Shown here: one piece after another, positions 34,305-45,382 of the stretch
Position numbering within the stretch: position 1 is the stretch's first letter
Layout of the letters: the number at the start of each line of letters is the position of its first letter
Assembly: GCA_026214975.1 (NCBI GenBank)
Contig: CM047817.1
Span: 61,164,407 to 61,228,406 of the forward strand
Reading direction: 5' to 3'
Source: Gentiana macrophylla
Taxonomy: Eukaryota; Streptophyta; Magnoliopsida; Gentianales; Gentianaceae
DNA length: 64,000 nt
Made by a program: the position numbers and the translations under genes
Notes under the pieces: model-generated
Databases searched by the model: none
What the model was told of the DNA's origin: nothing
Seen by the model: the letters and a program-made list of their open reading frames with translations, nothing else

Positions 34305-34881
34305 AGGCACAACAGCAAGGGATGTACGTAGTTCGGTAGTTGTAGCAGCAGCTGGATTTCAGAAAGAAAATGGTTACGCTCTATCCTTTTGTCTAATTGC
34401 TAAAAGAGATGTCATTGCCTATTATATAATGTGCAACGGGCAGGAGTCGTGCGTGCAACGGGCATGAGCCGTGCGTGCAACGGGAAGTGGAAGGAGTAAT
34501 AATAAGGATTAGAGATGGTAGATTAAATTGCAGATAGTTTCTTTTAAGCACATTAGATGACTAGAAAAAAAATACGGGAAAGAGGATGTCGCTGATAGGG
34601 TTTTTTCATTCAGAATATTATTCCACAAAGGATGTAAGGGTAAATTCATACTTCATTAGAATAAAAAAGTTAAAAAAAATCATATCGTCATTGACCAGAG
34701 TCAAACTCGAGTCACTAAAAACAAATACCACCGTTTTCCCACTAAACTAACATACATAATTATTAAAATATAAAATTTGGGCCCATTATATAATTTTTAC
34801 ACTATTGCAACTAGTCCCCTTATATCATCATGGCCCCGCGATCGCCCATCTTTCCCAATTTCTAAGGTCGGCCCTGCCTAT

Positions 34882-34956
34882 GGTACCAGGCATACCTTGA
34901 AAGTCCTTCCGATCGTTTTCGTTCACACCCTCTATATGTAGAGACTGAACTTCTAT
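34882..34956 (-). pseudogene. CASPL5 exon-1 copy B8 (start lost)
   Basis: K-type, ATA start; TATA-bearing unit. Confidence 0.6.
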
Positions 34957-35712
34957 AGGCACAACAGCAAGGGATGTACGTAGTTCGGTAGTTGCCGCAG
35001 CAGCTAGATTTCAGATCTTATATAAGAGAGAATTTCCCCATTGTCCCCCCTTTCATTTCCATTTTAGTTAAAACATACCATAGATTATGTGGGGTTCTAT
35101 TTTGACAGCATATATTGCATGACCCAGAAAAGTCAAGAGCAACAACCATGACACGGAGGAGGACCAAACTTTCAGAAAGAAAACGGATACGCTCAATGTT
35201 CTATCCTTTTGTCTGATTCCTGAAAGAGATGTCATTGCCCATTATATAATTTGCAACGGGCAGGAGCCGTGCGTGCAACGGGCATGAGCTGTGCGTGCAA
35301 CGGGAAGTGGAAGGAGAAATAATTGGGATTAGAGATGGTAGATTAAATTACAGAAAGTTTCTTTTAAACGCATTAGATGACTAGAAAAAAAAAATACGGG
35401 AAAGAGGATGTCGCTGATAGGGTTTTTTAATTAGGAATATTATTCCACAAAGGGTGTAACTGTAAATTCATACTTCAATAGAATAAAAAGTAAAAAAAAA
35501 AAAAAAGAAATCGTATATCGTCATTGGCCAGAGTCAAACTCGAGTCACTAAGAAAAAATACCACCGTTTTCCCACTAAACTAACATGCATTATTATTAAA
35601 ATATAAAATTTGGGCCCATTATATAATTTTTACACTATTGCAACTGTCCTCTTATATCATGGGCCCTGGGCGGTCGCCCATCTTGCCCAGCCCTAGGGCC
35701 GGCCCTGCCTAT

Positions 35713-35787
35713 GGTACCAGGCATACCTTGAAAGTCCTTCCGATCGTTCGCGTTCACACCCTCCACATGCAGAGACTGAACTTCCAT
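35713..35787 (-). pseudogene. CASPL5 exon-1 copy B9 (frame open, TATA present)
   Basis: K-type, open frame, canonical GMPGT, TATA-bearing. It is the only array-2 copy with both a TATA box and an intact start and frame, but it is the farthest from the CASPL5 body (about 6.7 kb). The sequence upstream of it is cut short at 35922. Confidence 0.6.
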
Positions 35788-35927
35788 AGGCACAGTAGCA
35801 AGGGATATACGTAGTTCGGTAGTTGCAGCAGCAGCTGGATTACTGATCTTATATAAGAGAGAATTACCCTATTGTCCCCTTTTGTCCCCCCTTTCATTGC
35901 CTTTTTAATTACAACATACCATCGATT

Positions 35928-36647
35928 ATGGCCCCAGGACGATTCTGGGGCAAAGCTTCCATGGCCCCAACCACCACGCCACCGCCGCCACCGCACTCTC
36001 TCTCTACCGCTCCAGGCCTCCACTCTCTCCGGTCTCCTCCGTTTCTCCTATTCGTCCGGCAAGACTCCTCGTTGCTCAAAATTGTGTATCTGTTCTTACC
36101 AAAAAGCATATTAGTCACGAGGTCAAGAGAAGGGGACTTGGATGATAAAATCTGCAAACGATTTGCAGAGAAACAGTGGGGTAATTTAATGCAGCCCTTT
36201 GAGATTCTTGATGTTCATCCTGGTGGAGCCATTACGTTGAAAGGGTACGGCGATCAACCGTTCAAAGTCAATGGTCACAGGATTAAGAAGTACTTTGGGC
36301 AACCCAAGGAAAAGCCTGAAATACTATACTTGCAAAAGAGAAATGAAACGGTTGAGTCATTTATTTGTGAAGAGATTCCATCCTACTTCTTTGGAGTGGA
36401 TGATGACATTATTACCCCTATCCTTACAGATCCTTCTGTCAATGCTCCTGAGCCTGTTAGCCTACCTCAGCCGAGTCTGAGAAACAAGAACAAGAAGAAA
36501 AGAGTCAGTGTTGTCTGGAGAGAAAAATTTCATGATCTTCTCGCGCACTTGACTTGTTGTTGTGACGAAAACCATTTCCGTCCTAGTCTTTCTGATTTTG
36601 CCAGAGAAGTGGTTAGCCTCATACCCAAGTGGCCCGATCCGGGTTGA
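35928..36647 (+). pseudogene. Chimeric ORF: captured fragment fused to Athila integrase tail
   Basis: Open frame of 239 codons. Residues 1-88 (MAPGRFWGKASMAP to AEKQWGNL) come from the same segment captured by the Pack-MULE at 10.9-11.15 kb. From about residue 90, PFEILDVHPGGAITLKG, then PFKVNGHRIKKYFG, is the C-terminal end of Athila/Tat-type integrase (GPFEV..V.P.GA..L......FKVNG.RLK.Y). The remainder is a hydrophilic tail ending KWPDPG. Three sources meet here: satellite, gene fragment and retroelement. There is no evidence of expression; the ATG lies 6 bp past the satellite junction. Confidence 0.65.
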
Positions 36648-36664
36648 CTTTGAAATCTCTGTCA

Positions 36665-36701
36665 AGCTAATGACATAAAAGAAGTGCTCCTAGGAGGCAG
36701 C
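36665..36701 (+). other. Post-pol motif of the Athila-like fragment
   Basis: GCTAATGACATAAAAGAAG then TGCTCCTAGGAGGCAGC, just after the ORF stop, equals the AACGACGTTAA...GGGAGGCA motif seen at 1741-1785. It supports the integrase-tail call. Confidence 0.6.
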
Positions 36702-37412
36702 AGTCTTTTAAGTTACTTTTTAGTTAAGTTTTAGGGCTTTAGAAATAAAACCATGGTGATTTGTGTGTTGGTTGTCCTTGTCCTATTTGTGAATGCTTTA
36801 TTTGCCCATTTCTGTGTGCCTTCATGTTTACTCATATACCCCTTGTACCCCGAGATTATATGCTATGTCGAGTGTTGCAGATACTGTTGAGCGGTTTTTG
36901 CCAGTTATCACTTTTAGTGTATTTTTCCTAAAAAAATGATTTTTTTTTTAATTTATAAAAAAGCTGAAAATGTTAGTGTGGTGAAATTTGAGGCGATGGG
37001 CTCACAGGTGAAATTTGAAGGCCAGTGGGGCTAGACTCAATTCTATAATTCTTTTGCTATATTCCTAAAAAAAAAAAAAAGTCTGGGTGGGCTTAGCCCA
37101 CCCCTGTCTATGGGTAAGTCCGCCCTTGGTGGTTGACAATGTAATTATGAGATGGATAATATGGCAAAGTAAGCAAATTTTGATTCTTTTAATGCAAATA
37201 AACATTGTGAAGTGTTTTCTTATTGCATGTGCTCTAACATGTGTATACCATAGACATGTTAGTAAGTTAACATATAATAAAGGCACCCGGTATGAACAGG
37301 GCTTTAAACTTTTGGCCAGGGCAACTTTTTAACTCTTTTGTATTATTCCTCTTTTGACCTTACAAGCTGTCCAGCACTTTAACTTAAAATAAAATTGGGG
37401 CATAACTCAGTG
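36702..37412. other. Athila 3' untranslated remnant and hAT terminus, no gene
   Basis: T-rich 3' sequence to about 37066, then a hAT-like end (GGGTGGGCTTAGCCCACCC...CCGCCCTTGG, 37084-37129) matching the end of the 874-bp hAT element. The other end was not found. 37130-37412 shows no gene. Confidence 0.4.
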
Positions 37413-37622
37413 TATTGGTGTTAACATACATAGAAGCTACATGTCTAAGGTGTTCAAGTAACCAAGTGTTAGATAAACACTTTTTGAGGCATTTAATCAA
37501 ACACTTGATCACAGAAACGGTTAGGAAGTAGTTAAGTTAATTCAGGATTGTTATGGGTCGGTTATAGTCCATAATGATGTTATATATACTCAGCTGTAGT
37601 GTAGAGATTCATTCCTTAAGTT
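37413..37622 (+). repeat. Copia-3 5' LTR, left part
   Basis: Matches the first ~205 bp of the 3' LTR at 54635-54982. Preceded by CAGTG (37408-37412), which recurs after the 3' LTR (54983-54987). Interrupted at 37622 by Copia-2. Confidence 0.88.
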
Positions 37623-39412
37623 TGTTGGAAATAAAATTTATGTTTTGATGATAATTCATCATATTTATTCAACATATTATCTTAACCCCATTGATGAAGT
37701 GTTGAAGCTAGCTGTTATAGTGAAAGGCTAAAAGATGTCTAGAACTGAATGTATAGGATTTACTAAAGTCTGATAATTGTATAGGTTACATCAGACAAGA
37801 TCTGTAATAATTATAGTATCGTGAAACTGAAAACTGGAAGTCATTCAGAAAACTGGAAATCGTCAAGATAAACAAACTGAAAAACTGACTCAGACTACAC
37901 CAATATGGAACTGAAGAAGATAAGTTTGTTGAGGGATACAAACTCAGTTGGCTTATCTAGAAGATTGAAGAATTGATGGTTCAAACTCAGTTGATGAAGA
38001 ACTGATGGTCACAGACTCAGTTATAGAAGATTGAAGAACTGAGGGTTCAAACTCAGTTTACATGTCGAGACTGTAAAGTTAGAATTCAGGCAAGTTTGTG
38101 GTGACCTGAACTGACTTTATGGATCTTGTATGAAGACTTAAGAGTCATAAGGGCAATGAACTCTTAGATAATTTGTTTGGAAAATTTGTACTCTGATTAA
38201 GTCAATCATAATCAGATGAAAAGCCGGAGTACTAATATTTGAAGAAGAGTAAACTCTCAGTCAATGCTCCAAGTCAGTCAAAAGCGACAAGCCCGACAAA
38301 CTTCGGTATAAAAGCGATCGGAAACTTCGGTTTTATAAGTCAGTCATCCACCAAACTGATAGTACAGTCGAACGTTGCAAAGGAAGCAATGTTATTGGAT
38401 GAAATACTGACACATCGGAACGGTCATAAAATATAGCCGTTACAAGATAGCCGTTGATACAATTCAAATTCAAAGTAAATGAATGTTGGACCTTACACTA
38501 TAAATAGAGGAGTTTTCACCAAGGATTAAATAATAAGAACACAGGAAGATAGAACACTATCTAGATCAACAAGCATTTTTCTGTGCACTAGTCTCGTTCA
38601 TTTGAATTGCTATCATCTCTGTGCTAACAAGATCATATCTAGAAATCTTCCAAGTGTTCAAGCTACACAAGATTTATCAAGAATCATACACTTAGAAGAA
38701 CCACAAACAAGAATCAATTTATTGATTCTCAACCCAACTTTGATTCATAATCAAAGGTTCAGACTATGAAGCAAACCGGGAAGGTTTTGCCAAGGACAGT
38801 TGTCACAGTAGTCGGGTAGACTCTGTTTGTGGTGGTAGCTGGTGAAGAGGCATACGTAACCCTTCAAGGACCAGTGTTCAAGCAATTGAAGGGCAGCAAT
38901 TCTACCTGTTCTACAACTATTTAGATAGTGAAGCTAGGATTAGCCAAGGACTATTGTTTTGGACTTTTTGTAACAGCTCACCTCAAGAAGTTATAGTGGA
39001 ATTTTCCTCCTACACCACAGGGGAAGAGAGGACAGACAGGATTACACCACCTGGAACCTCTATAACTCTTGTTTCATTTACTTTATGCATTTATTCTGAC
39101 TTTTTATTGTTTACACGAAGATAACGAGAATCGATTTTTACACAACTCATTACACTGGCCCGACATCCACGAATTCGATTAGCACTCTCAGCTTTCGCAT
39201 AGAATAACAAGATCAAGAAAAAGGCTAGAATTATATCCGCTACCGGTTGACTCAGTTTTGCTTAAGTCAGTTTGACTTAAACTTAGCTCAGTCAGCTTAA
39301 CTCCACACAAGTTATAACTGAACCTTAATCTGTTTAAAATCTAGTTTTTAGGGACAAGTTTATTCACCCCCCAACCCTCTAAACTTGTGTTAACCTTTCC
39401 AAGGGATCAACA
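37623..39412 (+). repeat. Copia-2 5' LTR
   Basis: 1790 bp with a CTATAAATAG TATA box at 38498-38507. Contains repeated GAACTGAGGGTTCAAACTCA blocks (37950-38060). Seven differences from the 3' LTR in the first 100 bp. Confidence 0.92.
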
Positions 39413-39413
39413 A

Positions 39414-39500
39414 TTGATATCGGAGCAGCATTCTCTATTCTGACTTAGAGCAAGTAACTGGTAATCAGTTATTCCAATACCAACAATTGGTATCGGAGCA
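39414..39500 (+). other. Copia-2 primer binding site, present twice
   Basis: TTGATATCGGAGCAG after the LTR and TTGGTATCGGAGCAG about 68 bp later. Both resemble the initiator-Met site with A to G in CAG. Confidence 0.65.
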
Positions 39501-39614
39501 GTGTATCTTGAACAAGCCATTGTTAAAAGCTCATTTGCTCTAAATCTCCTCTAGTTGTTCTCATTAGAACGCTAAGTTTCTAGTTTTTGTATAATCAGTT
39601 TTCACTCACTCACA

Positions 39615-41820
39615 ATGGATAACAATCAGTATGCAAGACAGATGCTTATATGCAACATGGATAGGTTTGACGAATAAAACGTCGTATGTTGGATTTTCTA
39701 GCTGCTACTCATGACGAGATGATGGACGTGCTCACTGATGGACCAATTCAGATCACTCATATTCAAACTATTGGTGAACATCAAGTTTGAGTTCCAAAGC
39801 CCAAGGCTGAATGGACTAGTGATGATCGCAAGAGAAACAATCTCAACAATGTTGCTATGGACTTTATCCTTAGAACTCTTGACAACAACATGTACTTGAA
39901 GGTGAAAGACTGCACAACTGCTAAGGAAATATGGGACAAACTTTAGTTAGTTTGTGAAGGAACTGACTCAATCAAGGAGAACAAAATCTCAGTTGCAAAG
40001 CAGAAGTTTGAGAATTTTAAGATGAAATCTGGAGAAACCATTGCCCAAATGGAGACAAGATTAAGTGCTATCATGGATGAATTAGTTCTACTCAAGATTG
40101 AATACACAAAGAATGTAATCATTACAAGAATCTTGAAGGCCTTGCCAATGTGTTGGAAGATGAAGGTCACTGCTATGGAAGAATCTAGAAGACTTGATAT
40201 AGAAGACTCCTTCAAAATCTTCTCAGATTTAAAAGCTTATGAATTCAGTGAAGATTTTACAAGCACAACTGCAATAATCAAAGCTCTGGAAGAACCGAAG
40301 ACCACAGCACTTGCAGCAGCATCAAATGACTCTCAAGAAACATCCACAAACAATCTTCAACAGTTGGATGAAATGGAGGAACAAATGGCACTCATGATGA
40401 GTCGAATCAGAAGGATGAAGAATGGTCATCCTGTAACTCAGAAGTTTATCAATAAGACTCCTGAAAAAAGAAAAGATGATGAGTATCTTTGTTTCAATTG
40501 CAAGAAACCTGGACATTATAAAACTGAATGCCCAGAACTGAATGCAAAGAAGACTCAGCAAAGAAGAACCGGCAGAAGAGCATTATTAGCTGGATATGTG
40601 TCTGACTACGAAGCTGGTACAGAAAGATTATCTGATGACACAACTTTAATGGCACACATGGAAGATTCCAATGAAATATGTGAATCAAATTCTAAATACA
40701 GCTCAGCTCAGATTTCCATGCAAAATGCATGTTCTTCAACAGCCGATTCCAATCCAAAGAACTCAGAATTAGAAGAAACTCTTGATGAATTTATGAGTCA
40801 GCTTGTCACCATACAAGCTGGTTATGAATCAGTCAAAGCTGAGAAAGAAGCTATAATTCAAGAAGTCAAAAAATTGAATGATGAACTGAACACGTTAAGA
40901 CTAAGCAAAACTGATAAAGGAAAGAATTAGTGTAAGTCTACTGCATCAGCAGCAGCAACTGAATCTTTTGCTCAATCTAGTTCAGGAACTGGATTAAAAT
41001 CAGGCAAGCCATATGAAGATAGAACTGGCTTAGGATTTGATACACAGCAAACTTAGAATAGAGGAACGAGTAAGGTAACTGAACCTAATACCAAAACTGG
41101 TGTTAAGTTTGTAGCTGAACAATGTCCTCAAACTAAGAAGCATGCTGAACCAGTCAAACAAGTTCAACGTGAATCAGATCAGTCTCAGCGTCAGTTTTCA
41201 AAGAAGTCGGCTATAAACAACAACAGGGTCAACCAAAAGGGTAAACCAGCTGTACATCATGAAAATTGAAAAGGTAGATCAACTGCTGAATCTACTAAAG
41301 CTGATCAGGCCAAGAACTAGAAAAACTTTAGTCAAAGTAAATCCAAGCATATCAGTTGTTCAAAGATTCACAAAGTCAGGGGAAAGGCAGATTATTTCCA
41401 ACTGATGATGACTAGAATTTCTCTGAACCTACTATTAAAATTGATAAAAGCAATCATTTCAGACAGAAAACTTATCACAAGTTTCAGTCCAAAAGTCAGC
41501 AGAGGAATCACTTCTTTCCTTAGCCGAAACCTCAGTACCAAGGTCAGCATAGACCTCAGTACAAAAGAAATGATGGTTATTATTCAAGTGTTAATAATAG
41601 AAAACATCATGGAAATCAGTTTCAGTCAAAGGATCTGAGAGATCATATAAATAAGACACAGTCCAAGCATAGATACTATGGGAGTGTGGCTTACATATAT
41701 GAAAACAAGTGCAACAATATCCGAAGGATACCTAAAGGATATATTCCCAAGGTTGTCTGCGACAAGCGACCCCATGGACCCAAGCGAGTTGGGTACCTAA
41801 AAATGTTTAATTTATTTTAC
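39615..41820 (+). pseudogene. Copia-2 gag, frameshifted
   Basis: Begins MDNNQYARQMLICNMDRF, which is broken by a stop near 39675. The frame resumes with DFILRTLDNNMYLKV and, after one TAG near 39945, runs open to 40930. It contains the gag core (ETIAQMETRLSAIMDEL) and a CX2CX4HX4C knuckle (CFNCKKPGHYKTEC, about 40492), then an acidic coiled-coil-like tail. 40931-41820 carries Gln/Lys-rich linker sequence with several stops before protease. The nucleocapsid role is clear; it is not intact. Confidence 0.82.
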
Positions 41821-42869
41821 AGGATATATGGTACTTTGACAGTGGTTGCTCAAGACACATGACAAAGATCAAAGATTGTCTAAGTAACTTTATTGCCAAT
41901 GATGGACCAAAGGTTAACTTTGGAAGAAAAGACAAACCTGGATTCACCAAAGGTTATGGTACCTTGATCAGAAATGCACTTACAATCAAGAATGTATCTT
42001 ATGTAGAAGGATTTCATTACAATCTTCTCAGCACCAGTCAATTCAATGATATGGGATACGAAGTTACTTTTGATAAATATTTTTGCATTGTCGTCAACGA
42101 AACAGCATTTCAAGTTGTTTTAGCCGGAAGAAGAAAAGAGAATATGTATGTTGTAGATTGGACTACAGCTGTTGCAGAAACTTGTTTACTTGTCCATACT
42201 AAATCAGAAATCAGCTGGTTATGGCATAAGAAACTAAGTCATCTAAACTTTGATGACATCAACAACCTTGTCAAGAAACAGTTAGTCATTGGACTACCAG
42301 AAATCTCATACAAGAAGGATAGTTTATGTGATGCTTGTCAGCAAGGAAAGCAAACAAAAGCTAGTTTCAAGATTAAATCTCAGCATTCAACAACCAGAGT
42401 CCTGGAGCTACTACATATGGACTTATTTGGACCCATTACACCAATCAGTATTAGTGGAAAGAAGTATACATTGGTGGTGGTAGATGATTTTTCAAGATAC
42501 ACTTGGGTTATCTTCTTAACCAAGAAAAGTGAAACCAAGAAAAGACTTACAAAACTACTCAAAAGGCTTCAATATCAGAAAAGTCTATCAGTTGTGAAGA
42601 TAAGATCAGATAAAGGAACTGAATTCCTCAACAAAGTGATTATTGAATATTGTGAAGAAAATGGTGTTTTACATCAACTTGCCGCCACAGCAACACCTCA
42701 ACGGAATGGTGTAGCTGAAAGAAGAAATAGAACACTCAAAGAAGCAGGAAGGACTATGATATGTGAAGCAAAACTGCCTGAAAGATATTGGGTAGAAGCA
42801 GTCAACACAGCTTGCTATACACAGAACAGAGCTCTCATGAATAAAAGGCATGAGAAGACTCCTTTATGA
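41820..42869 (+). pseudogene. Copia-2 protease and integrase
   Basis: YFDSGCSRHMT is the protease active site (near 41832). GAG-pre-integrase follows (WLWHKKLSHLNFDDI, CDACQQGK, an HHCC zinc finger). The integrase core keeps the catalytic triad: MDLFGP (D), RSDKGTEFL (D) and NGVAERRNRTL (E). The frame stays open from 41859 to 42869, where a 1-bp insertion at the conserved KTP motif introduces a stop. It is the best preserved catalytic block of this element. Confidence 0.85.
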
Positions 42870-44943
42870 AATTTGGAATGGAAGAAAGCCAAATGTTTCT
42901 TACTTTCATGCTTTTGGAAGCAAGTGTTTCATACATAATAATGGAAAAGATCAGCTTCATGTTTTTCAGCCCAAAGCTGATGAAGGAATTTTTCTGGGAT
43001 AAAAGGACACTCAAGCATGAGGAATCAATACATGTGGTATTTGATGAACCAAATTTTCCTGGTGAAATAACTGAAGACAGACCAGAACCAATTTTTCAGT
43101 CTCAGTTACCAGTCTTACCAGAATCAGTTTTTGTTGACATTGGAAGACTAAGGATTCAGAATCTTCATATCAAGATCAGTCTCAGTTTCCAACTACTCAA
43201 CAACCTACACCTGAACAACATGATTCTGATTCAGTTGAAGAAAATCAAGAACCAGTTCATGAAGAACGAGTTGAACAAAATGTAGATCCCTTGATGCAAG
43301 CCCCAGTACATCAATAGGTGAGGGATCACCCTGAAGAACAAGTAATTGGTGATACTCAAGCTGGTGTTCGAACGACATCAGCTAGATGCAATGATGGCAT
43401 GCTTTCTATCTCAATCTGAACCTAAGGAGATAGAAGAAGCCTTAAAGGATCCAGATTGGATATTAGCTATGCAAGAACTACTGAAAGAATTCAAAAGAAA
43501 TCAAGTATGGGAATTAGTAGAGAGACTAGTTCATGTGAATATCATTGGAACCAAATGGGTATTCAGAAACAAACTTGATGAAGATGGGAATATCATCAGA
43601 AACAAAGCTAGACTTGTAGCTAAAGGATATTCTCAAGTAGAAGGCATAGACTTTGATGAAACTTATGCACCAGTTGCAAGATTGGAAGCAATCAGACTAT
43701 TTCTTGCCTTTGCAGCTCATAAAAAGATCAAAGTGTACCAGATGGACGTTAAAAGCGCATTTTTGAATGGGATACTTGAAGAAGAAGTTTATGTTCAACA
43801 ACCACCTGGATTTGAGATCAAAGATCAAGCTGAAAAATTTTTCAGACTAAGGAAAGCCCTATATGGACTTAAACAAGCACCAAGATCTTGGTATGAAACT
43901 CTATCTCAGTTTCTAGTGGATAATGGATTTATCAAAGAAACTATCGACAAGACTTTATTCAGAATGAAAAATGAAGAAAGTGCTCTCCTTGTTCAGATCT
44001 ATGTTGATGACATTATTTTTGGATCAGAAAATGAACAGTTATGTGAGAAGTTTGCAAGTTTAATGAAAAGCAAATTTCAGATGAATATGATGGGAGAATT
44101 AAATTATTTTCTTGGATTACAAGTTAAACAATTAGATGATGGAATTTTCATTCACCAAACCAAATATACAAGAGAACTTATCAAAAAGTTTGGTATGGAA
44201 AAATCAGCTGGAATTTCTACACCAATTGGGACCAACATCAGGCTAGATGAAGACAAAGAAGGCAAAGATGTTGATCAAACACTTTATAGAAGAATGATTG
44301 GAAGCTTACTCTACCTTACAGCAAGTAGGCCATACATATCTTTTACTGTTGGTGTATGTGCAAGATTTCAGTTGAAACCAAAGGAAAGCCATCTCACAGT
44401 TGTTAAAAGGACCTTGAAGTATTTGAAAGATACAAATGGAGGCAGAATATGGGATTCAAGAGAAGGAGAATTCAAACTGATATCCTATTCAGACTCAGAT
44501 TATGCAGGATGCAAAGTGGACAGAAAAGCACCTCAGGCACATGTCAGTTGCTAGGAAGTAGACTTGTGTCATGGTTTAGCAAAAAGCAAAATTCAAATTC
44601 CACTTCAACAGCTGAAGGTGAGTATATAGCAGCTGGAAGTTGTTGTGCTCAAGTTTTATGGATCAGACAGCAATTAAGAGATTATGGGACAGAAGAAGGA
44701 ACAATTCCCATAATGTGTGATAACACATGTACAATTGCAATAACTGACAATCCAATTTTGCACTCAAGGACAAAACATATTGATGTACGACATCATTTTA
44801 TTAGAGATCATGCAGAGAAAAAGGATATTACAGTTCTTTATGTACCTACTGAAGATCAGTTGGCTGACATCTTTACAAAGCCATTGGACAAAGAAAGATT
44901 TTCCAAACTAAGAACTGAGTTGGGTATAATAAGAGTCAGCTAA
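42866..44943 (+). pseudogene. Copia-2 reverse transcriptase and RNase H
   Basis: 42866-43285 is the integrase C-terminal/linker in shifted frames. 43346-44554 is [47 protein letters not shown] and the catalytic [10 protein letters not shown], followed by FLGLQVKQ and [11 protein letters not shown] frameshift near 44530 moves RNase H to another frame (44545-44943), with TAEGEYIAAGSC, CDNTCTIAI and TKHIDVRHHFIRD and the C-terminal end DIFTKPLDKERF. RT itself is open for about 400 codons. Confidence 0.87.
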
Positions 44944-45382
44944 GTCAGTTTAAGCCAGAAATTCATCAAGGGGATTGATCTTTGTTTTGCTGGGTACGCT
45001 CACTTAACAGATCAGTCATTGACATCAACAATTTCAAACTGACTAACTAAAACTGAAGTATTAATTGATATTTAAGCATCAGTTTTTATATCAATCAACT
45101 TATGTTAAAGGTTGATAAGATAAAGCCGACAGCGGTTATATCGCATTTAATTACCGTAGTTTATGTCAGAATATGTTGCGTGTACACCCCTTTACTGTCA
45201 GAACAGTACATGCATCGGTTACAAAAACCATCATGGAATTTGAAAATTTGTACCAATCAACCGCCAGTACAATACCCTATATATCCAACCTCCATTCATA
45301 TTTCCTCAAAAACAAAAATCAGATTTTTTTTTAAAATTCTTTTTCCTCTCAAAACTCAATCTTTTTCACACTAAACCTAGAA

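Larger units (their letters stand above)
29261..35922 (-). repeat. Tandem array 2: nine CASPL5 promoter/exon-1 units upstream of the gene body
   Basis: Nine units, exon-1 spacings 794, 807, 630, 837, 650, 814, 652 and 831 bp, with the same unit order and shared private variants as array 1 (for example AGAAAAACAATACGGG and CCCCCAATGTTCCC in the first unit, GAATTACCCTATTG in the last). One extra dimer (B6-B7-B8) is present. Units 3, 5 and 7 are short and TATA-less. The array lies in sense with, and directly upstream of, the CASPL5 exon. The distal border is a sharp switch at ACATACCAT (35922) to captured-fragment sequence. Confidence 0.9.
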
